From contig NZ_VOGO01000001.1 of NCBI RefSeq assembly GCF_007923355.1, positions 62,001-126,000 of the forward strand: a stretch of DNA of 64,000 bases, read 5' to 3'. The notes under the pieces were generated by a model. The model made no database searches. It was not told where the DNA came from and saw nothing but the letters and a program-made list of their open reading frames with translations. This document shows positions 19,941 through 28,969 of the stretch, piece after piece. The position numbers and the translations under genes are program-made. Positions within the stretch are counted from its first letter, which is position 1; every line of letters starts with the position of its first letter. This stretch comes from Falsiphaeobacter marinintestinus. GTDB taxonomy: Bacteria > Pseudomonadota > Alphaproteobacteria > Rhodobacterales > Rhodobacteraceae.

Positions 19941-20903
19941 ATGCCAACAGTTTCAACTTTGGGTTTCACAATATTGTTCTCGTTCGACTATTCCGTACAG
20001 GATGGTTCCGGCGGGCCAGCCAACTTTGGGGATCCCGGGTCAGTCATCGTTTGGACAAGCGCTAACCCAGATGATAGTTATTCCAGTACTTTTACCGAAG
20101 ATGGCGATGGAAACCTGGAGGTTTCGACCGCAGGCGACAATTTCGATACTACAGCGACTTACACCGGGTACGCCGTCAACATAGGCGGCAACAACTATCC
20201 GGTTTTCAAAAGCGCCGGTAGCGAGCTTTTCATCCCCAGCCCGGCCGCCGGCCAGCCGGGGCAGTTCATACCCAGCACCGATTTTCCGTCCACGGGCACC
20301 AGCAACCCCTATACCGGGCAGATCAACAGTTTTCAGTTTTGCTTTCTTTCCGATACGGCGATCACGACCCGTTCCGGTGAGGTTGCGGTGCAGGATCTAT
20401 CAATCGGCGACCTGATCTGCACCGCAGAGGGTCAAACCGTCCCCGTCAAATGGATCGGGCGCCAGACGGTGATGACCCACTTCGCCCCCGCCGAACGCCT
20501 GATGCCGGTGCGGTTCAAGGCCGGATCCCTAGGTGATGGCCTGCCGCATTCCGATCTGACCGTCACCGCCGACCACGCGATGCTGATCGATGGCGTCCTG
20601 TGTAACGCGTCTGCGCTGGTCAACGGCACCACGATCACCCGCGTGCCGCTGGACGAGATGGGCGACACATTCACCGTCTACCATATCGAGACCGAGGCCC
20701 ACGAAATCATCCTCGCCAACGGTGCGCCTGCCGAAACCTTCATCGACAACGTCTCGCGCCGGGTGTTCGACAACTTCGCCGAATACGAAGCGCTCTATGG
20801 CGACACGCCCGAGATGACCGAACTGCCCTACCCCCGCGCGATGAGCGCGCGGCAGGTGCCGTCCCATCTGCGCAGCAAGCTGAGCCTCAACAGGGTCGCC
20901 TGA
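19941..20903 (+). CDS. Hint-domain protein 5 of five
   Basis: A 320-residue protein. Residues 1-133 are a variable acidic beta module (YSVQDGSGGPANFGDPG; YTGYAVNIGGNNYPVF echoes the beta motif of proteins 1 and 2). The Hint domain starts at Cys134 (FCFLSDTAITTRSGEVAVQDL), followed by TADH and YHIETEAHEIILANG. The first Hint part differs more from genes 3 and 4 (RFKAGSLGDGLPH), but from about 20570 onward the DNA again becomes nearly identical to them, a mosaic pattern. The ribosome site GGGAG lies 9 nt before the ATG. It ends HLRSKLSLNRVA. Confidence 0.88.
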   Translation: MPTVSTLGFTILFSFDYSVQDGSGGPANFGDPGSVIVWTSANPDDSYSSTFTEDGDGNLEVSTAGDNFDTTATYTGYAVNIGGNNYPVFKSAGSELFIPSPAAGQPGQFIPSTDFPSTGTSNPYTGQINSFQFCFLSDTAITTRSGEVAVQDLSIGDLICTAEGQTVPVKWIGRQTVMTHFAPAERLMPVRFKAGSLGDGLPHSDLTVTADHAMLIDGVLCNASALVNGTTITRVPLDEMGDTFTVYHIETEAHEIILANGAPAETFIDNVSRRVFDNFAEYEALYGDTPEMTELPYPRAMSARQVPSHLRSKLSLNRVA

Positions 20904-20972
20904 CCGCCGAATGTCTTATGTGATCGATCCTCAGATCGCACAAGACAGCGCAAATCGACCCAGCCAACATGC

Positions 20973-21005
20973 AAAAGCCCGGGGCCAGAGTCCCGGGCTT
21001 TTTCT
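20973..21005 (+). terminator. Terminator of Hint gene 5
   Basis: A 10-bp stem (AAAGCCCGGG / CCCGGGCTTT), 8-nt loop and T tract, about 70 nt after the stop. Confidence 0.9.
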
Positions 21006-21179
21006 GTCACGGCCCAATGGCATCCGCTGGTACGATCCAGCCGGAGGTAAATGCAGCATCGTGCAAACAATGATCCGGTTCGCGATATCCTGCGTATCGA
21101 ACCTGTAACAGATCGAGAACTGCAAAGCGTGAACCGGGGGCCGATCTTGCCCCGCGCCGGACATTCGAAAGGGAACATT

Positions 21180-21575
21180 ATGGCTTTCAAACAATCACTT
21201 GCTGGCCTTTCCGCATTGGCATTCACAGCGCTGCCTGTATCGGCGGGGCACGAATCCCGATCAAGCGCGCTGCCGATCAAAGACGGGCTGTTCGAAGTCT
21301 TCGCCGAATACACTGACAATTCGATCTATTGGTGTGGTGCCGCAACCTATGCCATGGGCCAGCTTGACGCGACGACGACACAGCGTGTTTTTGTCTGGCA
21401 AACACTGTCGCCCGGCGTCGGCAAACCCGGCAAGAAGTCCGTCAAATTCGCCTTGAGCCCGCCCCCCGGAACAACACCTGGCAACAGCTACACCCCGAAC
21501 GTAGACACCGTTGGACAATCGCTTTCGGTGTCGCAGGCAAAGCAGGCTTGCAACGAACTGACCGCCAGCGGATAG
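21180..21575 (+). CDS. Small secreted hypothetical protein
   Basis: A 131-residue exported protein with a signal peptide (MAFKQSLAGLSALAFTALPVSAG). The mature part carries DGLFEVFAEYTDNSIYWCGAA near the start and AKQACNELTASG at the end, so two cysteines may form a disulphide. Similar short secreted proteins occur in Rhodobacterales, but I cannot assign a role. AAGGGA lies 6 nt before the ATG; an upstream open stretch from 21051 is not signal-like. It lies between the Hint array and the RTX gene on the same strand. Confidence 0.75.
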   Translation: MAFKQSLAGLSALAFTALPVSAGHESRSSALPIKDGLFEVFAEYTDNSIYWCGAATYAMGQLDATTTQRVFVWQTLSPGVGKPGKKSVKFALSPPPGTTPGNSYTPNVDTVGQSLSVSQAKQACNELTASG

Positions 21576-21812
21576 GCCGACATTTCTACGCGCCACACGT
21601 ACCCAAGACCCGACCCCACACAGTATTCAGCCTATTTCTTGTGCGCCCCATCGCAAGTTGCCCACAAGATCACCGTTTGACAAACGACAAGCCCAACACT
21701 TAGATTTTTTGCAAGCTTTCAGACCCCTTTGTTTCGGGGGCCGCATTTGAAGGCGATTATTGCGGATTGACTGGCCATTTTTTCGGCAAACATCACTTTG
21801 AAGGAACAGAAT

Positions 21813-23870
21813 TTGACCCTGGCTTTTGACCTCCCCAACATCGACCTTGATCCGGCAGACATTCTGAACGGCGGCAACCCAAACACCTATGTCTACCGCG
21901 TCGGTGACGCCGCAGTTTTGGCAGGCGGCGCCTATATCGGCGCGTTCAACGACGATGGTGAGGTCTTTACAGCCCGCAAATACGCGGATGACAGTGGACT
22001 TGGGTTGGGCAAGCTCGACACCTATCACGTGCACGACAACGGCGACGGCACGATGAATGTCTATTATCAGATCCGCGACGCCGACCCGCTCCCAACGCTG
22101 ATCACCAACTGGGTCGTGACACTGGACGCCCAAACCGGGGAAGAGATCGCCCCCGCCAGCCAGATCACCACCGGGGCTTTTTCGCGCAACGATCAATCCA
22201 TGATGGAAAAGGGCTTTGATCTGCCCAACGGGAACATTGCGCTTATTCAGGCCCATGCCACGTTCACCTCGGCGGTGCTGGTCATCGCGGACGCAGATGG
22301 CAATGTGATTGGCGAAAGCGCATCGGTGCTGGGGGCCAACGTTTTCGGGATCTACGGCATGTACGATCTGGCCGTTGTCGGCGACAATCTCGTGGTCACA
22401 TGGCTTGACACCGATGCCGGGGCCGCGCGCGAAACCTTTGCGCAGGTCTTTGACATGACCGGCAACGCGATTGGCGGCCCCATCACGGTCAGTCAGGGCG
22501 TGTCGTCGGGCTTTGGCGTCCCGGCAGGTGTTCAGATCGAAACCCTGTCGGATGGCCGCTATGTCATCGTCTGGGTCGAAGCCATTGCAACCGGGTCGGA
22601 CACCGATGGCACATCCACATGGTTCAGGATCTACAATCCTGACGGCTCGGTGTCGGTTGATGCCACGCTGGTCAACTCCAACACCGACGGCAATCAGGAC
22701 ACCCCGTTGCTGATCGCCACCGAAAGCGGCTTTATCGTCGGCTTCACCGCGTTCGAATTCAGCCCCACGTTCCGCCACGAAGGCCGGCTGGTGGAATACA
22801 ACAATGACGGGGTCGTGCTGGACACGATGTCGACAGGGGCCTACCTGCCAAGCGCCAAGAACCTTGTGCGCACTGACAACAACACCGCCCTGCTGCTGAC
22901 CTATGAGGTGCAGGAACTGATCCTGCCCGGCGATGACACGCCCCTGCCCGGCCAGCCCTCGGTGATCGACGGCACCCGGGCCGCCGAAGTTCTGAACGGT
23001 ACCGACGGCGATGACATCATCACGGCACTTGGCGGGGCCGACACGATCAACGGCAATGACGGCAATGACACCATCGCCGGAGATCATGGCAACGACACGA
23101 TCAATGGCGGCATTGGCGCGGATACGATTACGGGTGGCGCGGGTCTCGACACGATCAGCGGCGGGGCCGATGACGACACGATCAACGGCGGGGCCGGATC
23201 GGACGAAATCAACGGCAACAGCGGCCATGACATACTGGAAGGCGGCGGTGGCAACGACACCATGTCGGGCGGCACAGGCAACGACAACATGAGCGGCGGC
23301 TTCGGATCGGATGTGATGTCCGGCGATGGCGGTGACGACATCATGTTCGGCTGGGCCGGACACGACACGCTGAACGGTGGCAACGGCAACGACACCCTGA
23401 ACGGCAACCGGGGCGGTGACACGCTCAGCGGTGACGCAGGCGATGACTCACTCAGTGGCGGCTCAGGCAACGACGACTTGTCGGGGGGCATCGGTGACGA
23501 CATTCTGAACGGCGGCACCGGGCGCGACACCCTGCGCGGCGGCGATGACAACGATCTGGTCAAGGGCAATGACGGCAACGACTGGCTGGATGGCGAAGCG
23601 GGCAACGATATCCTGAACGGCGGCCTTGGTCTGGATGACTTCGTTTTCGCCGACGGCGCTGACCGCATTGTCGATTTCGAAGATAACGTCGACACGATCC
23701 ATCTGGACAGCGCCCTGTGGGGCGGTGCAGCGCTCAGCATCAGCGATGTGCTGGATTATGCCACCGTCATCGACGGCGATACCGTGTTCGACTTCGGAAA
23801 CGGCAATACCCTGACCATCGACAACCTGTCCGACAAGACCCTGCTGTCAAACGATCTGATGATCTTCTGA
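21813..23870 (+). CDS. RTX (hemolysin-type) calcium-binding protein
   Basis: About 685 residues. Residues 1-380 look like a beta-propeller of repeated units (VLVIADADGNVIGESA, TFAQVFDMTGNAIGGPI, TSTWFRIYNPDGSVS). Residues of about 390-610 are RTX nonapeptides of the GGxGxDxLx type, at least 20 in a row (GGADTINGN, GNDTIAGD), which bind Ca2+ and fold outside the cell. A short C-terminal tail (LSDKTLLSNDLMIF) follows, as in type I secretion substrates. The TTG at 21813 is the preferred start because AAGGA lies 7 nt before it; a TTG five codons earlier has no ribosome site. Sec signals are absent. No transporter genes (HlyB/HlyD type) adjoin. Confidence 0.88.
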   Translation: MTLAFDLPNIDLDPADILNGGNPNTYVYRVGDAAVLAGGAYIGAFNDDGEVFTARKYADDSGLGLGKLDTYHVHDNGDGTMNVYYQIRDADPLPTLITNWVVTLDAQTGEEIAPASQITTGAFSRNDQSMMEKGFDLPNGNIALIQAHATFTSAVLVIADADGNVIGESASVLGANVFGIYGMYDLAVVGDNLVVTWLDTDAGAARETFAQVFDMTGNAIGGPITVSQGVSSGFGVPAGVQIETLSDGRYVIVWVEAIATGSDTDGTSTWFRIYNPDGSVSVDATLVNSNTDGNQDTPLLIATESGFIVGFTAFEFSPTFRHEGRLVEYNNDGVVLDTMSTGAYLPSAKNLVRTDNNTALLLTYEVQELILPGDDTPLPGQPSVIDGTRAAEVLNGTDGDDIITALGGADTINGNDGNDTIAGDHGNDTINGGIGADTITGGAGLDTISGGADDDTINGGAGSDEINGNSGHDILEGGGGNDTMSGGTGNDNMSGGFGSDVMSGDGGDDIMFGWAGHDTLNGGNGNDTLNGNRGGDTLSGDAGDDSLSGGSGNDDLSGGIGDDILNGGTGRDTLRGGDDNDLVKGNDGNDWLDGEAGNDILNGGLGLDDFVFADGADRIVDFEDNVDTIHLDSALWGGAALSISDVLDYATVIDGDTVFDFGNGNTLTIDNLSDKTLLSNDLMIF
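22990..23636 (+). repeat. RTX nonapeptide-coding repeats
   Basis: About 650 nt of imperfect 27-nt units encoding GGxGxDxLx-type repeats inside the RTX gene. The third codon positions vary, so the repeats are protein-level rather than recent DNA duplications. Confidence 0.85.
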
Positions 23871-23900
23871 CCAGCTAAGCGCCCGTCGCAACGCCGGGCG

Positions 23901-24437
23901 TTACTTGCGTGCTTCCTCGATGGCGGGCATCAGCCGATCCGCGATCACGCGCTGCGTGATCGGCCCGGCAAACCGCATCAGGATGGTGCCCTCGCCATCG
24001 ATCACATAGGTCTCGGGCACGCCATACACGCCCCAGTCCAGCGCCATACGGCCCTTTTCATCGCGCCCCTGCGCGACATAAGGATCGCCCAGCTCGTTCA
24101 GAAAGGCATTGGCCTTGTTCAGATCGTCCTTGTAATTGATGCCATAGATGGGGATGCCGCCCTTGGCCAAGGCCTCAAGGTTTGGGTGCTCAACCCGGCA
24201 GGGCGCGCACCAGCTGGCCCAGTAGTTGACAAGTTTCACATTGCCATCGCGCAGGGTTTCATCCGAAAAACCGGCTTTGCCCGGGAACTCGGTCAACACC
24301 ACCGGCGGGGCGGGCTGACCTTCGCGCGCCGATGGCAATGATTCAGGGTCGTCACGAAACATGCCAACAGCCGCCAGCATGACGAAAGCCCCGAACACCA
24401 GCGGCGGGATGACCATGAGGGGTGAGATCTTAGCCAT
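23901..24437 (-). CDS. ccmG: Thiol:disulphide interchange protein CcmG (DsbE)
   Basis: A 178-residue membrane-anchored thioredoxin that keeps the apocytochrome c CxxCH motif reduced during cytochrome c maturation. Features are one N-terminal transmembrane anchor (PLMVIPPLVFGAFVMLAAVGMF), the active site WASWCAPCRVEHP, the CcmG-type YGINYKDD segment and the cis-proline loop GVYGVPETYVID. The start at 24437 (MAKISPL) overlaps the end of ccmD by 8 nt. It is the last gene of the leftward ccmABCDG set. Confidence 0.96.
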   Translation of the reverse strand: MAKISPLMVIPPLVFGAFVMLAAVGMFRDDPESLPSAREGQPAPPVVLTEFPGKAGFSDETLRDGNVKLVNYWASWCAPCRVEHPNLEALAKGGIPIYGINYKDDLNKANAFLNELGDPYVAQGRDEKGRMALDWGVYGVPETYVIDGEGTILMRFAGPITQRVIADRLMPAIEEARK

Positions 24438-24588
24438 TCTTGGACATCCGCTGTTCAACTTGTTTCATCTCTGCCCGCACCTTGCGACCGCGCCGCAAGG
24501 TCAAAACCACCAGAACCACGACCAGTACGATGGACGCCACATAAGCTGACAGCACCGTATCAGCGTATTTCCCAAGATCCGGCATCAT
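24430..24588 (-). CDS. ccmD: Heme exporter protein CcmD (52 aa)
   Basis: A 52-residue membrane protein: MMPDLGKYADTVLSAY, one hydrophobic helix (VASIVLVVVLVVLTL), then a basic, charged tail (RRGRKVRAEMKQ). This is the CcmD pattern, the small protein that stabilises CcmC-haem-CcmE handover. Its ATGATG start overlaps the ccmC stop (ATGA) and its stop overlaps the ccmG start, so all three are translationally coupled. The second ATG (24585) is an alternative start. Confidence 0.92.
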   Translation of the reverse strand: MMPDLGKYADTVLSAYVASIVLVVVLVVLTLRRGRKVRAEMKQVEQRMSKNG

Positions 24589-25325
24589 GCCCCCACCCTT
24601 TCACGCGCCAACAGCGCCTTGATCCGTCGGGCGCGAATTTCGGTACCGGTCCGGTAAAACACCAGTGCGAAGAACAGCAACACAAACCCAGCGATACAGA
24701 CCAGAAGCGGCTGGTAAAACACATCAGCGACGTTCTCTTCCTTGTCCAGACTAAGCGACGCCCCCTGATGCAGCCCCTGATTCCAGAAATTCACCGCATA
24801 ACGGCTGAGCAGCGCAAAGACTGACCCGACCAGACATAGAACCGAGGTCAGATCCGCCGCCGTATCCGGGTTATCAATCGCTTCCCACAGCGCCACATAG
24901 CCAAGGTAGAACAGAAACAGGATCAGGAACGAGGTCAGGCGCGGATCCCACGCCCACCATGTGCCCCACATCGGTTGCCCCCAGATCGCCCCGGTGACCA
25001 GCGCGATCAGCGTGAACACGATGCCAACCGGAGCGGCGGCCCGTGCGGCCAAAGCGCTGACATGGTGGCGCCGGATCAGCCAGATCAGCGATGTCACCAG
25101 CATCATGAACCATGTGTTGATCGCCATCAGCGCCGCTGGCACATGGATATAGATGATCTTGACGGTCGATCCCTGACGATAATCGTCGGGTGTAAAGAAG
25201 AAGCCCCAGATCAGGCCCACAGCCAGACAGGCCAGTGCCGAGATCCAGAAAAACGGCAGCACACGTTCCGTCGTGCGCAGGAACTTAACCGGATTGGCGT
25301 ATTCCCAAAAGGCATTCATATTCAT
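24585..25325 (-). CDS. ccmC: Heme exporter/haem lyase component CcmC
   Basis: A 246-residue six-helix membrane protein that presents haem to CcmE. The signature tryptophan-rich WWD motif is seen as WGTWWAWDPRLTSFLIL, and the opening FWEYANPVKFLRTTE is typical of CcmC. Periplasmic His ligands lie in IYIHVPAALM and the YAVNFWNQGLHQG loop. The start is given as the ATG at 25325; a TTG at 25343 and an ATG at 25319 are alternatives. About 126 nt separate it from ccmB, longer than the other gaps in this cluster. Confidence 0.95.
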   Translation of the reverse strand: MNMNAFWEYANPVKFLRTTERVLPFFWISALACLAVGLIWGFFFTPDDYRQGSTVKIIYIHVPAALMAINTWFMMLVTSLIWLIRRHHVSALAARAAAPVGIVFTLIALVTGAIWGQPMWGTWWAWDPRLTSFLILFLFYLGYVALWEAIDNPDTAADLTSVLCLVGSVFALLSRYAVNFWNQGLHQGASLSLDKEENVADVFYQPLLVCIAGFVLLFFALVFYRTGTEIRARRIKALLARERVGA

Positions 25326-25451
25326 CTGTTGCGCGGTCCCCAACGTCTGTCGTTACGCTCCCAGATGGCAGGCCCGGGGGCGGCTGGCATTGATCTGCCT
25401 TAAATGCACTCGGATTTCCAGCCCCGCGCGATCAAATCCTTGCGCAGGCCC

Positions 25452-26108
25452 CTATCGCAGGTTGACCCGCAACACGGCCGCGCTGGCAAACGGCAGCAAC
25501 GCGATCACCGCCGCCGTGATCCCGCCCAGCATTAGCAGCGGAGTCATCGTTTCCATCCCGACAGCGCCCCGGCGCGCAACCTCGGCCCCAAAGATCAGTG
25601 TCGGCACATACAGCGGCAGCACCAGAAGCGACAGCAACAGCCCGCCGCGTTTCAGACCCACAGTCAGCGCGGCCCCAAAGGTACCAATCACGCTTAACGC
25701 AGGCGTGCCAACCGCAAGTGAAACGACCAGCCAGAAAAACCCCGGGATCGGCAGGTTCAGCAGAACCCCCAGCACAGGGGCCGCCAGCACCAGCGGCAAC
25801 CCCGTGGTGATCCAATGCGCCAGCGCCTTGATGGTGACCAACGATTCCAGCGGCAATGGCGCGGTCGCCAGAAGGTCAAGCGACCCGTCCTCCCAATCCA
25901 GCGCCAGCAGGCGGTCCAGCGACAGCAGACAGGCCAGCAAGGCACCCAGCCACAACACACCGGGTGCAATGATTGAAAGCAGCGAAGATTCCGGACCCAC
26001 GCTGAATGGCACCATCACGGTCACGATCAGGAAAAACGCCAACCCAAGGCCAAAGCCACCACCGGCCCGAAACGCCAGTCGCAGGTCTCTCATCAACAGC
26101 GCGATCAC
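25452..26108 (-). CDS. ccmB: Heme exporter protein CcmB
   Basis: A 218-residue six-helix permease partner of CcmA in the CcmAB ABC complex, which releases holo-CcmE from Ccm[19 protein letters not shown] and the cytoplasmic loop [26 protein letters not shown] are family marks. Its start overlaps the ccmA stop by 4 nt (coupled). Confidence 0.95.
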   Translation of the reverse strand: MIALLMRDLRLAFRAGGGFGLGLAFFLIVTVMVPFSVGPESSLLSIIAPGVLWLGALLACLLSLDRLLALDWEDGSLDLLATAPLPLESLVTIKALAHWITTGLPLVLAAPVLGVLLNLPIPGFFWLVVSLAVGTPALSVIGTFGAALTVGLKRGGLLLSLLVLPLYVPTLIFGAEVARRGAVGMETMTPLLMLGGITAAVIALLPFASAAVLRVNLR

Positions 26109-26719
26109 AGGAAATCCTCGTCAAAGCTGTCGACCGCCGAGGCCGTGGCCTTGAACGGGCCAACGTCCAGCACGGTCCCATCCAACCCCAGATCGATATG
26201 CGTCGCGATGATCGCACTGCCGCCCTGCCCCAAATGGGCACGAATGGCCGCGGCGAACATCGCCACGGCATTCACGTCCAGTGACACGGTGGGTTCGTCC
26301 AGAACCCAGATCGGGCGCCCGGTGACCAGAAGCCGCGACAGGCCCAGACGCCGCTTCTGCCCGGCACTCAGATTGCCGGCGTGACGGTCGGCCAGATCGG
26401 TCAACTCATACGTGTCCAGCGCCGGCTGGATGGTGTCGGTACCAAAGACGCTGGCCCAGAATTGCAGGTTTTCGGTGACTGTCAGCGTCGGCTTGATCCC
26501 GTCGGAATGCGCCGCATAGGCAATCTGATCTTCCGCCCCATCGATATCGCCGGACAGTTCAGGTTGCAGCCCCGCTAACGTGCGCAACAGCGTGGTCTTG
26601 CCGATCCCGTTCGGCCCACGCAGGATCAGCGCCTGCCCCGGCGCAACCGAGAACGACAGGTTCTGCAAGACAGGCACGCCGCCGCGTGAGATGGTAAGAT
26701 TGGTGACGGTCAGGGTCAT
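26105..26719 (-). CDS. ccmA: Cytochrome c biogenesis ATPase CcmA
   Basis: A 204-residue ABC ATPase. It has Walker [12 protein letters not shown], signature [16 protein letters not shown], Walker [14 protein letters not shown] and the H-loop IIATHIDLG. It powers holo-CcmE release with CcmB. It is first of the ccmABCDG run; a GC hairpin repeat lies upstream, between it and the Mth938-like gene. Confidence 0.96.
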   Translation of the reverse strand: MTLTVTNLTISRGGVPVLQNLSFSVAPGQALILRGPNGIGKTTLLRTLAGLQPELSGDIDGAEDQIAYAAHSDGIKPTLTVTENLQFWASVFGTDTIQPALDTYELTDLADRHAGNLSAGQKRRLGLSRLLVTGRPIWVLDEPTVSLDVNAVAMFAAAIRAHLGQGGSAIIATHIDLGLDGTVLDVGPFKATASAVDSFDEDFL

Positions 26720-26794
26720 GGGTTTCGCTTATCCCATTGGCGACCCGCGCAAAAGGCGAGATTTGCCGCATGCGTGGTGCGGGTGGCCCGTGGC

Positions 26795-26850
26795 GGAGCG
26801 AGGGGCCAGCCCCTCGCGCTCCCCGGGATATTTGGAGCAAGAGGAAGCAG
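26795..26850. repeat. Intergenic hairpin repeat (REP-like) upstream of ccmA
   Basis: A hairpin (GAGCGAGGGGC / GCCCCTCGCGCTC) followed by CCCCGGGATATTTGGAGCAA and an A/G-rich tail. It matches the layout of the element at 2646-2725 in opposite orientation. On the minus strand it lies between the Mth938-like gene and ccmA and could act as a terminator. Confidence 0.5.
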
Positions 26851-26857
26851 GGTCAGG

Positions 26858-27211
26858 TCACACGGGGATCAGGGCCGCGCCGATCCGGCGACCTTCAGAG
26901 AGCAGGACGTTGTAGGTGCGGCAGGCGGCGGGCGAGTTCATCACCTCGACACCCAGGCCCGCGGCCTCAAGCTGGGTTCTGAGCGTGGCAGGGATATGAG
27001 CGATCTCGGCCCCGGTGCCGATGAACAGCACATCGATTTTGCCTGCCAGGTCGAGCAGCAGCGCGGCGTCGTCATAGCCCGGCCAGAGCATGACCGACGT
27101 CGACGTGACCAGCAAGGCACCCTGATGCACCGTGCCTGCGATACGAAAGAAGCCGGGACCGTAGCCATCTATCGGCACCGCATCCGTATATGTCACTTCG
27201 TTCAGACGCAT
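26858..27211 (-). CDS. Mth938-like domain (DUF498/NDUFAF3-type) protein
   Basis: A 117-residue protein of the Mth938/NDUFAF3 fold. The conserved parts are IDGYGPGFFRIAG, LFIGTGAEIAHIP and the C-terminal SPAACRTYNVLLSEGRRIGAALIPV (family: AxxTYNxLxxEgRxVaaaLiP). The human relative NDUFAF3 assists complex I assembly; the bacterial role is not established. It starts 15 nt after the TauE/SafE gene on the same strand, and the two may be cotranscribed. Confidence 0.9.
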   Translation of the reverse strand: MRLNEVTYTDAVPIDGYGPGFFRIAGTVHQGALLVTSTSVMLWPGYDDAALLLDLAGKIDVLFIGTGAEIAHIPATLRTQLEAAGLGVEVMNSPAACRTYNVLLSEGRRIGAALIPV

Positions 27212-27225
27212 GTCCGTTCCTTTCT

Positions 27226-27963
27226 TCAGCCGCCCCAGACCGGCAATCCGGCGATGCCCGATGCCGCGATCAGCGCATAGGCGATCCAGCGGAAGATCCG
27301 TTCTCGTTCCGGATCAAATAACGCGGTGCCGGTCAGGTTGCCAGTCATATAGGGCACGATCAGCATTGCCCCAATCACCACGGTGTCCCATCTGAGCTGC
27401 GAACTGAGCGCCAGCAGTCCCAGCATCATCCAGTCATAGGCGAACAGGAAAGACGTCATGTTGGCGCGGATCACCTGTGCGGGATGCGGGCTGGCCATGT
27501 AGATGAAGATCACCGGAGGTCCGGGTATCCCCGCAACCCCGCCCAGAAACCCCGCAGCCGCGCCGGTACCGAACACCATCGGTGGGCGCAACTGACCGCT
27601 GTAACGCCAGCCCATCGCCAGACCGGTCAGCATGGTCAGCGACACCGCAGCAACGATGATCCGGAACAGGCCCGGGTCCAGCACCAACAGTGCAGCCAAA
27701 CCAAGCGGCAAAGCCAGCGCCGTGCCCAGCACCAGCCGGGCCAGATCGCCCCTGTGCACATGCGGGATCACCTTTGGCATCATCGGCAGCGGCCCGATCA
27801 GCTCCATCACGATCATCGACGCGATGGCATCCACCGGATCCAGCACGCGGGCGGCCAATGGCAGGTAGACCATCGCAGCCCCGAACCCCACAAAACCGCG
27901 AACGGCGCCGGCCAGAAAGGCGGCGCCGCTCAGAATGGCGAAGTCTGTCGTGAACGGATCCAT
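27226..27963 (-). CDS. TauE/SafE-family permease (TSUP)
   Basis: A 245-residue protein with about eight transmembrane segments. FLAGAVRGFVGFGAAMVYLPL and the second-half GAAAGFLGGVAGIPGPPVIFIYMAS (family: GxxxGxxGxxGGxxxxP) define the TSUP family, which moves sulphite, sulphonates or related anions. The substrate is not predictable. It lies just downstream of secF, 36 nt away, on the same strand. Confidence 0.9.
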   Translation of the reverse strand: MDPFTTDFAILSGAAFLAGAVRGFVGFGAAMVYLPLAARVLDPVDAIASMIVMELIGPLPMMPKVIPHVHRGDLARLVLGTALALPLGLAALLVLDPGLFRIIVAAVSLTMLTGLAMGWRYSGQLRPPMVFGTGAAAGFLGGVAGIPGPPVIFIYMASPHPAQVIRANMTSFLFAYDWMMLGLLALSSQLRWDTVVIGAMLIVPYMTGNLTGTALFDPERERIFRWIAYALIAASGIAGLPVWGG

Positions 27964-27999
27964 CCCCGTCAGACCGTATCAAACGGGGCAGACCCGGGA

Positions 28000-28968
28000 T
28001 CAGGCATCCACGTTGGCAAACTGGTTCCCGGCGGTCTTGTCGGGTTTGGTCCAGTCCCGCGTGACGCCCAGATACAGCAGGATCGACGACGCCACGAAGA
28101 CCGACGAATAAGTCCCCACGATCACGCCCCAGATCATCGCGAACACAAACCCCCGGATCACATCGCCGCCCAGCACGAACAGCGAAATCAACGCCAGCAA
28201 GGTGGTGACCGAGGTCATCACCGTCCGGCTGAGGGTTTCGTTGATGCTGAGGTTCATCACCTCGATCAGCGGGCGTTTCTTGTACTTGCGCAGGTTTTCA
28301 CGGACCCGGTCAAAGACCACCACCGTATCGTTCAGCGAATAGCCGACAATGGTCAGCAACGCCGCAATAATGGCCAGATCGAACTTGATCTGAAGCTCTG
28401 AAAAGATGCCAATCGTCAGGATTACGTCGTGGACCAGCGCGACAACTGCGGCCAATGCGAACTGCCATTCAAACCGCAACCAGATATAGATCAGGACGGC
28501 GCCGATGGCCAAAGCAACCGCGATTACAGCTGTCTGGATCAACTCGCCCGAGACCTTGGGGCCCACGGATTCGACAGACACGAATTCGATATCCGGCACA
28601 GCGCCTTGCAAGGCCTGTTCAACGGCCAGCGTCATCTCGGAGGTGACGGCCTCATCGCCTTCCTGCGCCTGAATGCGGATCATCGCGACGTTTTCATCTT
28701 CGGCAAAGGTCGGGTCGAACACTTCGGTGATGGTGATATCGCCCAGCTCAAGCGGCGCAATCGCATCGCGATACACGCCAACATCGACCATTTCGGCGCT
28801 TTGCGTCCGGATCGTCGTGCCGCCGCGAAAGTCGATGCCATAGTTCAGGCCCTGCACCATGAACGATGCAAATCCGACGACCATCAGCAGGGCCGAAAGG
28901 CCCAGCCACAGCTTCCAGCGTTTGAAGAAATCGAACGAGGTTTCCTGGGGAACTAGTCTCAGCCGCAT
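28000..28968 (-). CDS. secF: Protein translocase subunit SecF
   Basis: A 322-residue RND-like membrane protein that works with SecD to pull exported proteins to the periplasmic side using proton motive force. Family marks are the N-terminal FDFFKRWKLWLG, the GIDFRGGT loop after TM1, and GYSLNDTVVVFDRVREN with TM4-6. It starts 1 nt after the secD stop. Confidence 0.97.
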   Translation of the reverse strand: MRLRLVPQETSFDFFKRWKLWLGLSALLMVVGFASFMVQGLNYGIDFRGGTTIRTQSAEMVDVGVYRDAIAPLELGDITITEVFDPTFAEDENVAMIRIQAQEGDEAVTSEMTLAVEQALQGAVPDIEFVSVESVGPKVSGELIQTAVIAVALAIGAVLIYIWLRFEWQFALAAVVALVHDVILTIGIFSELQIKFDLAIIAALLTIVGYSLNDTVVVFDRVRENLRKYKKRPLIEVMNLSINETLSRTVMTSVTTLLALISLFVLGGDVIRGFVFAMIWGVIVGTYSSVFVASSILLYLGVTRDWTKPDKTAGNQFANVDA

Positions 28969-28969
28969 C

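Noticed and set aside
14372-20903. Hint genes as a contact-dependent or polymorphic toxin system
   Set aside because: The Hint domain is at the C-terminus with no variable toxin domain after it, and no immunity genes follow.
14372-20903. Hint domains as inteins
   Set aside because: There is no C-terminal HN plus nucleophile and no host-protein extein on both sides.
21627-23363. A long minus-strand open frame (578 codons) opposite the RTX gene
   Set aside because: It is antisense to the clear RTX repeats and its His/Val/Asp-rich product is a composition effect of the repeats.
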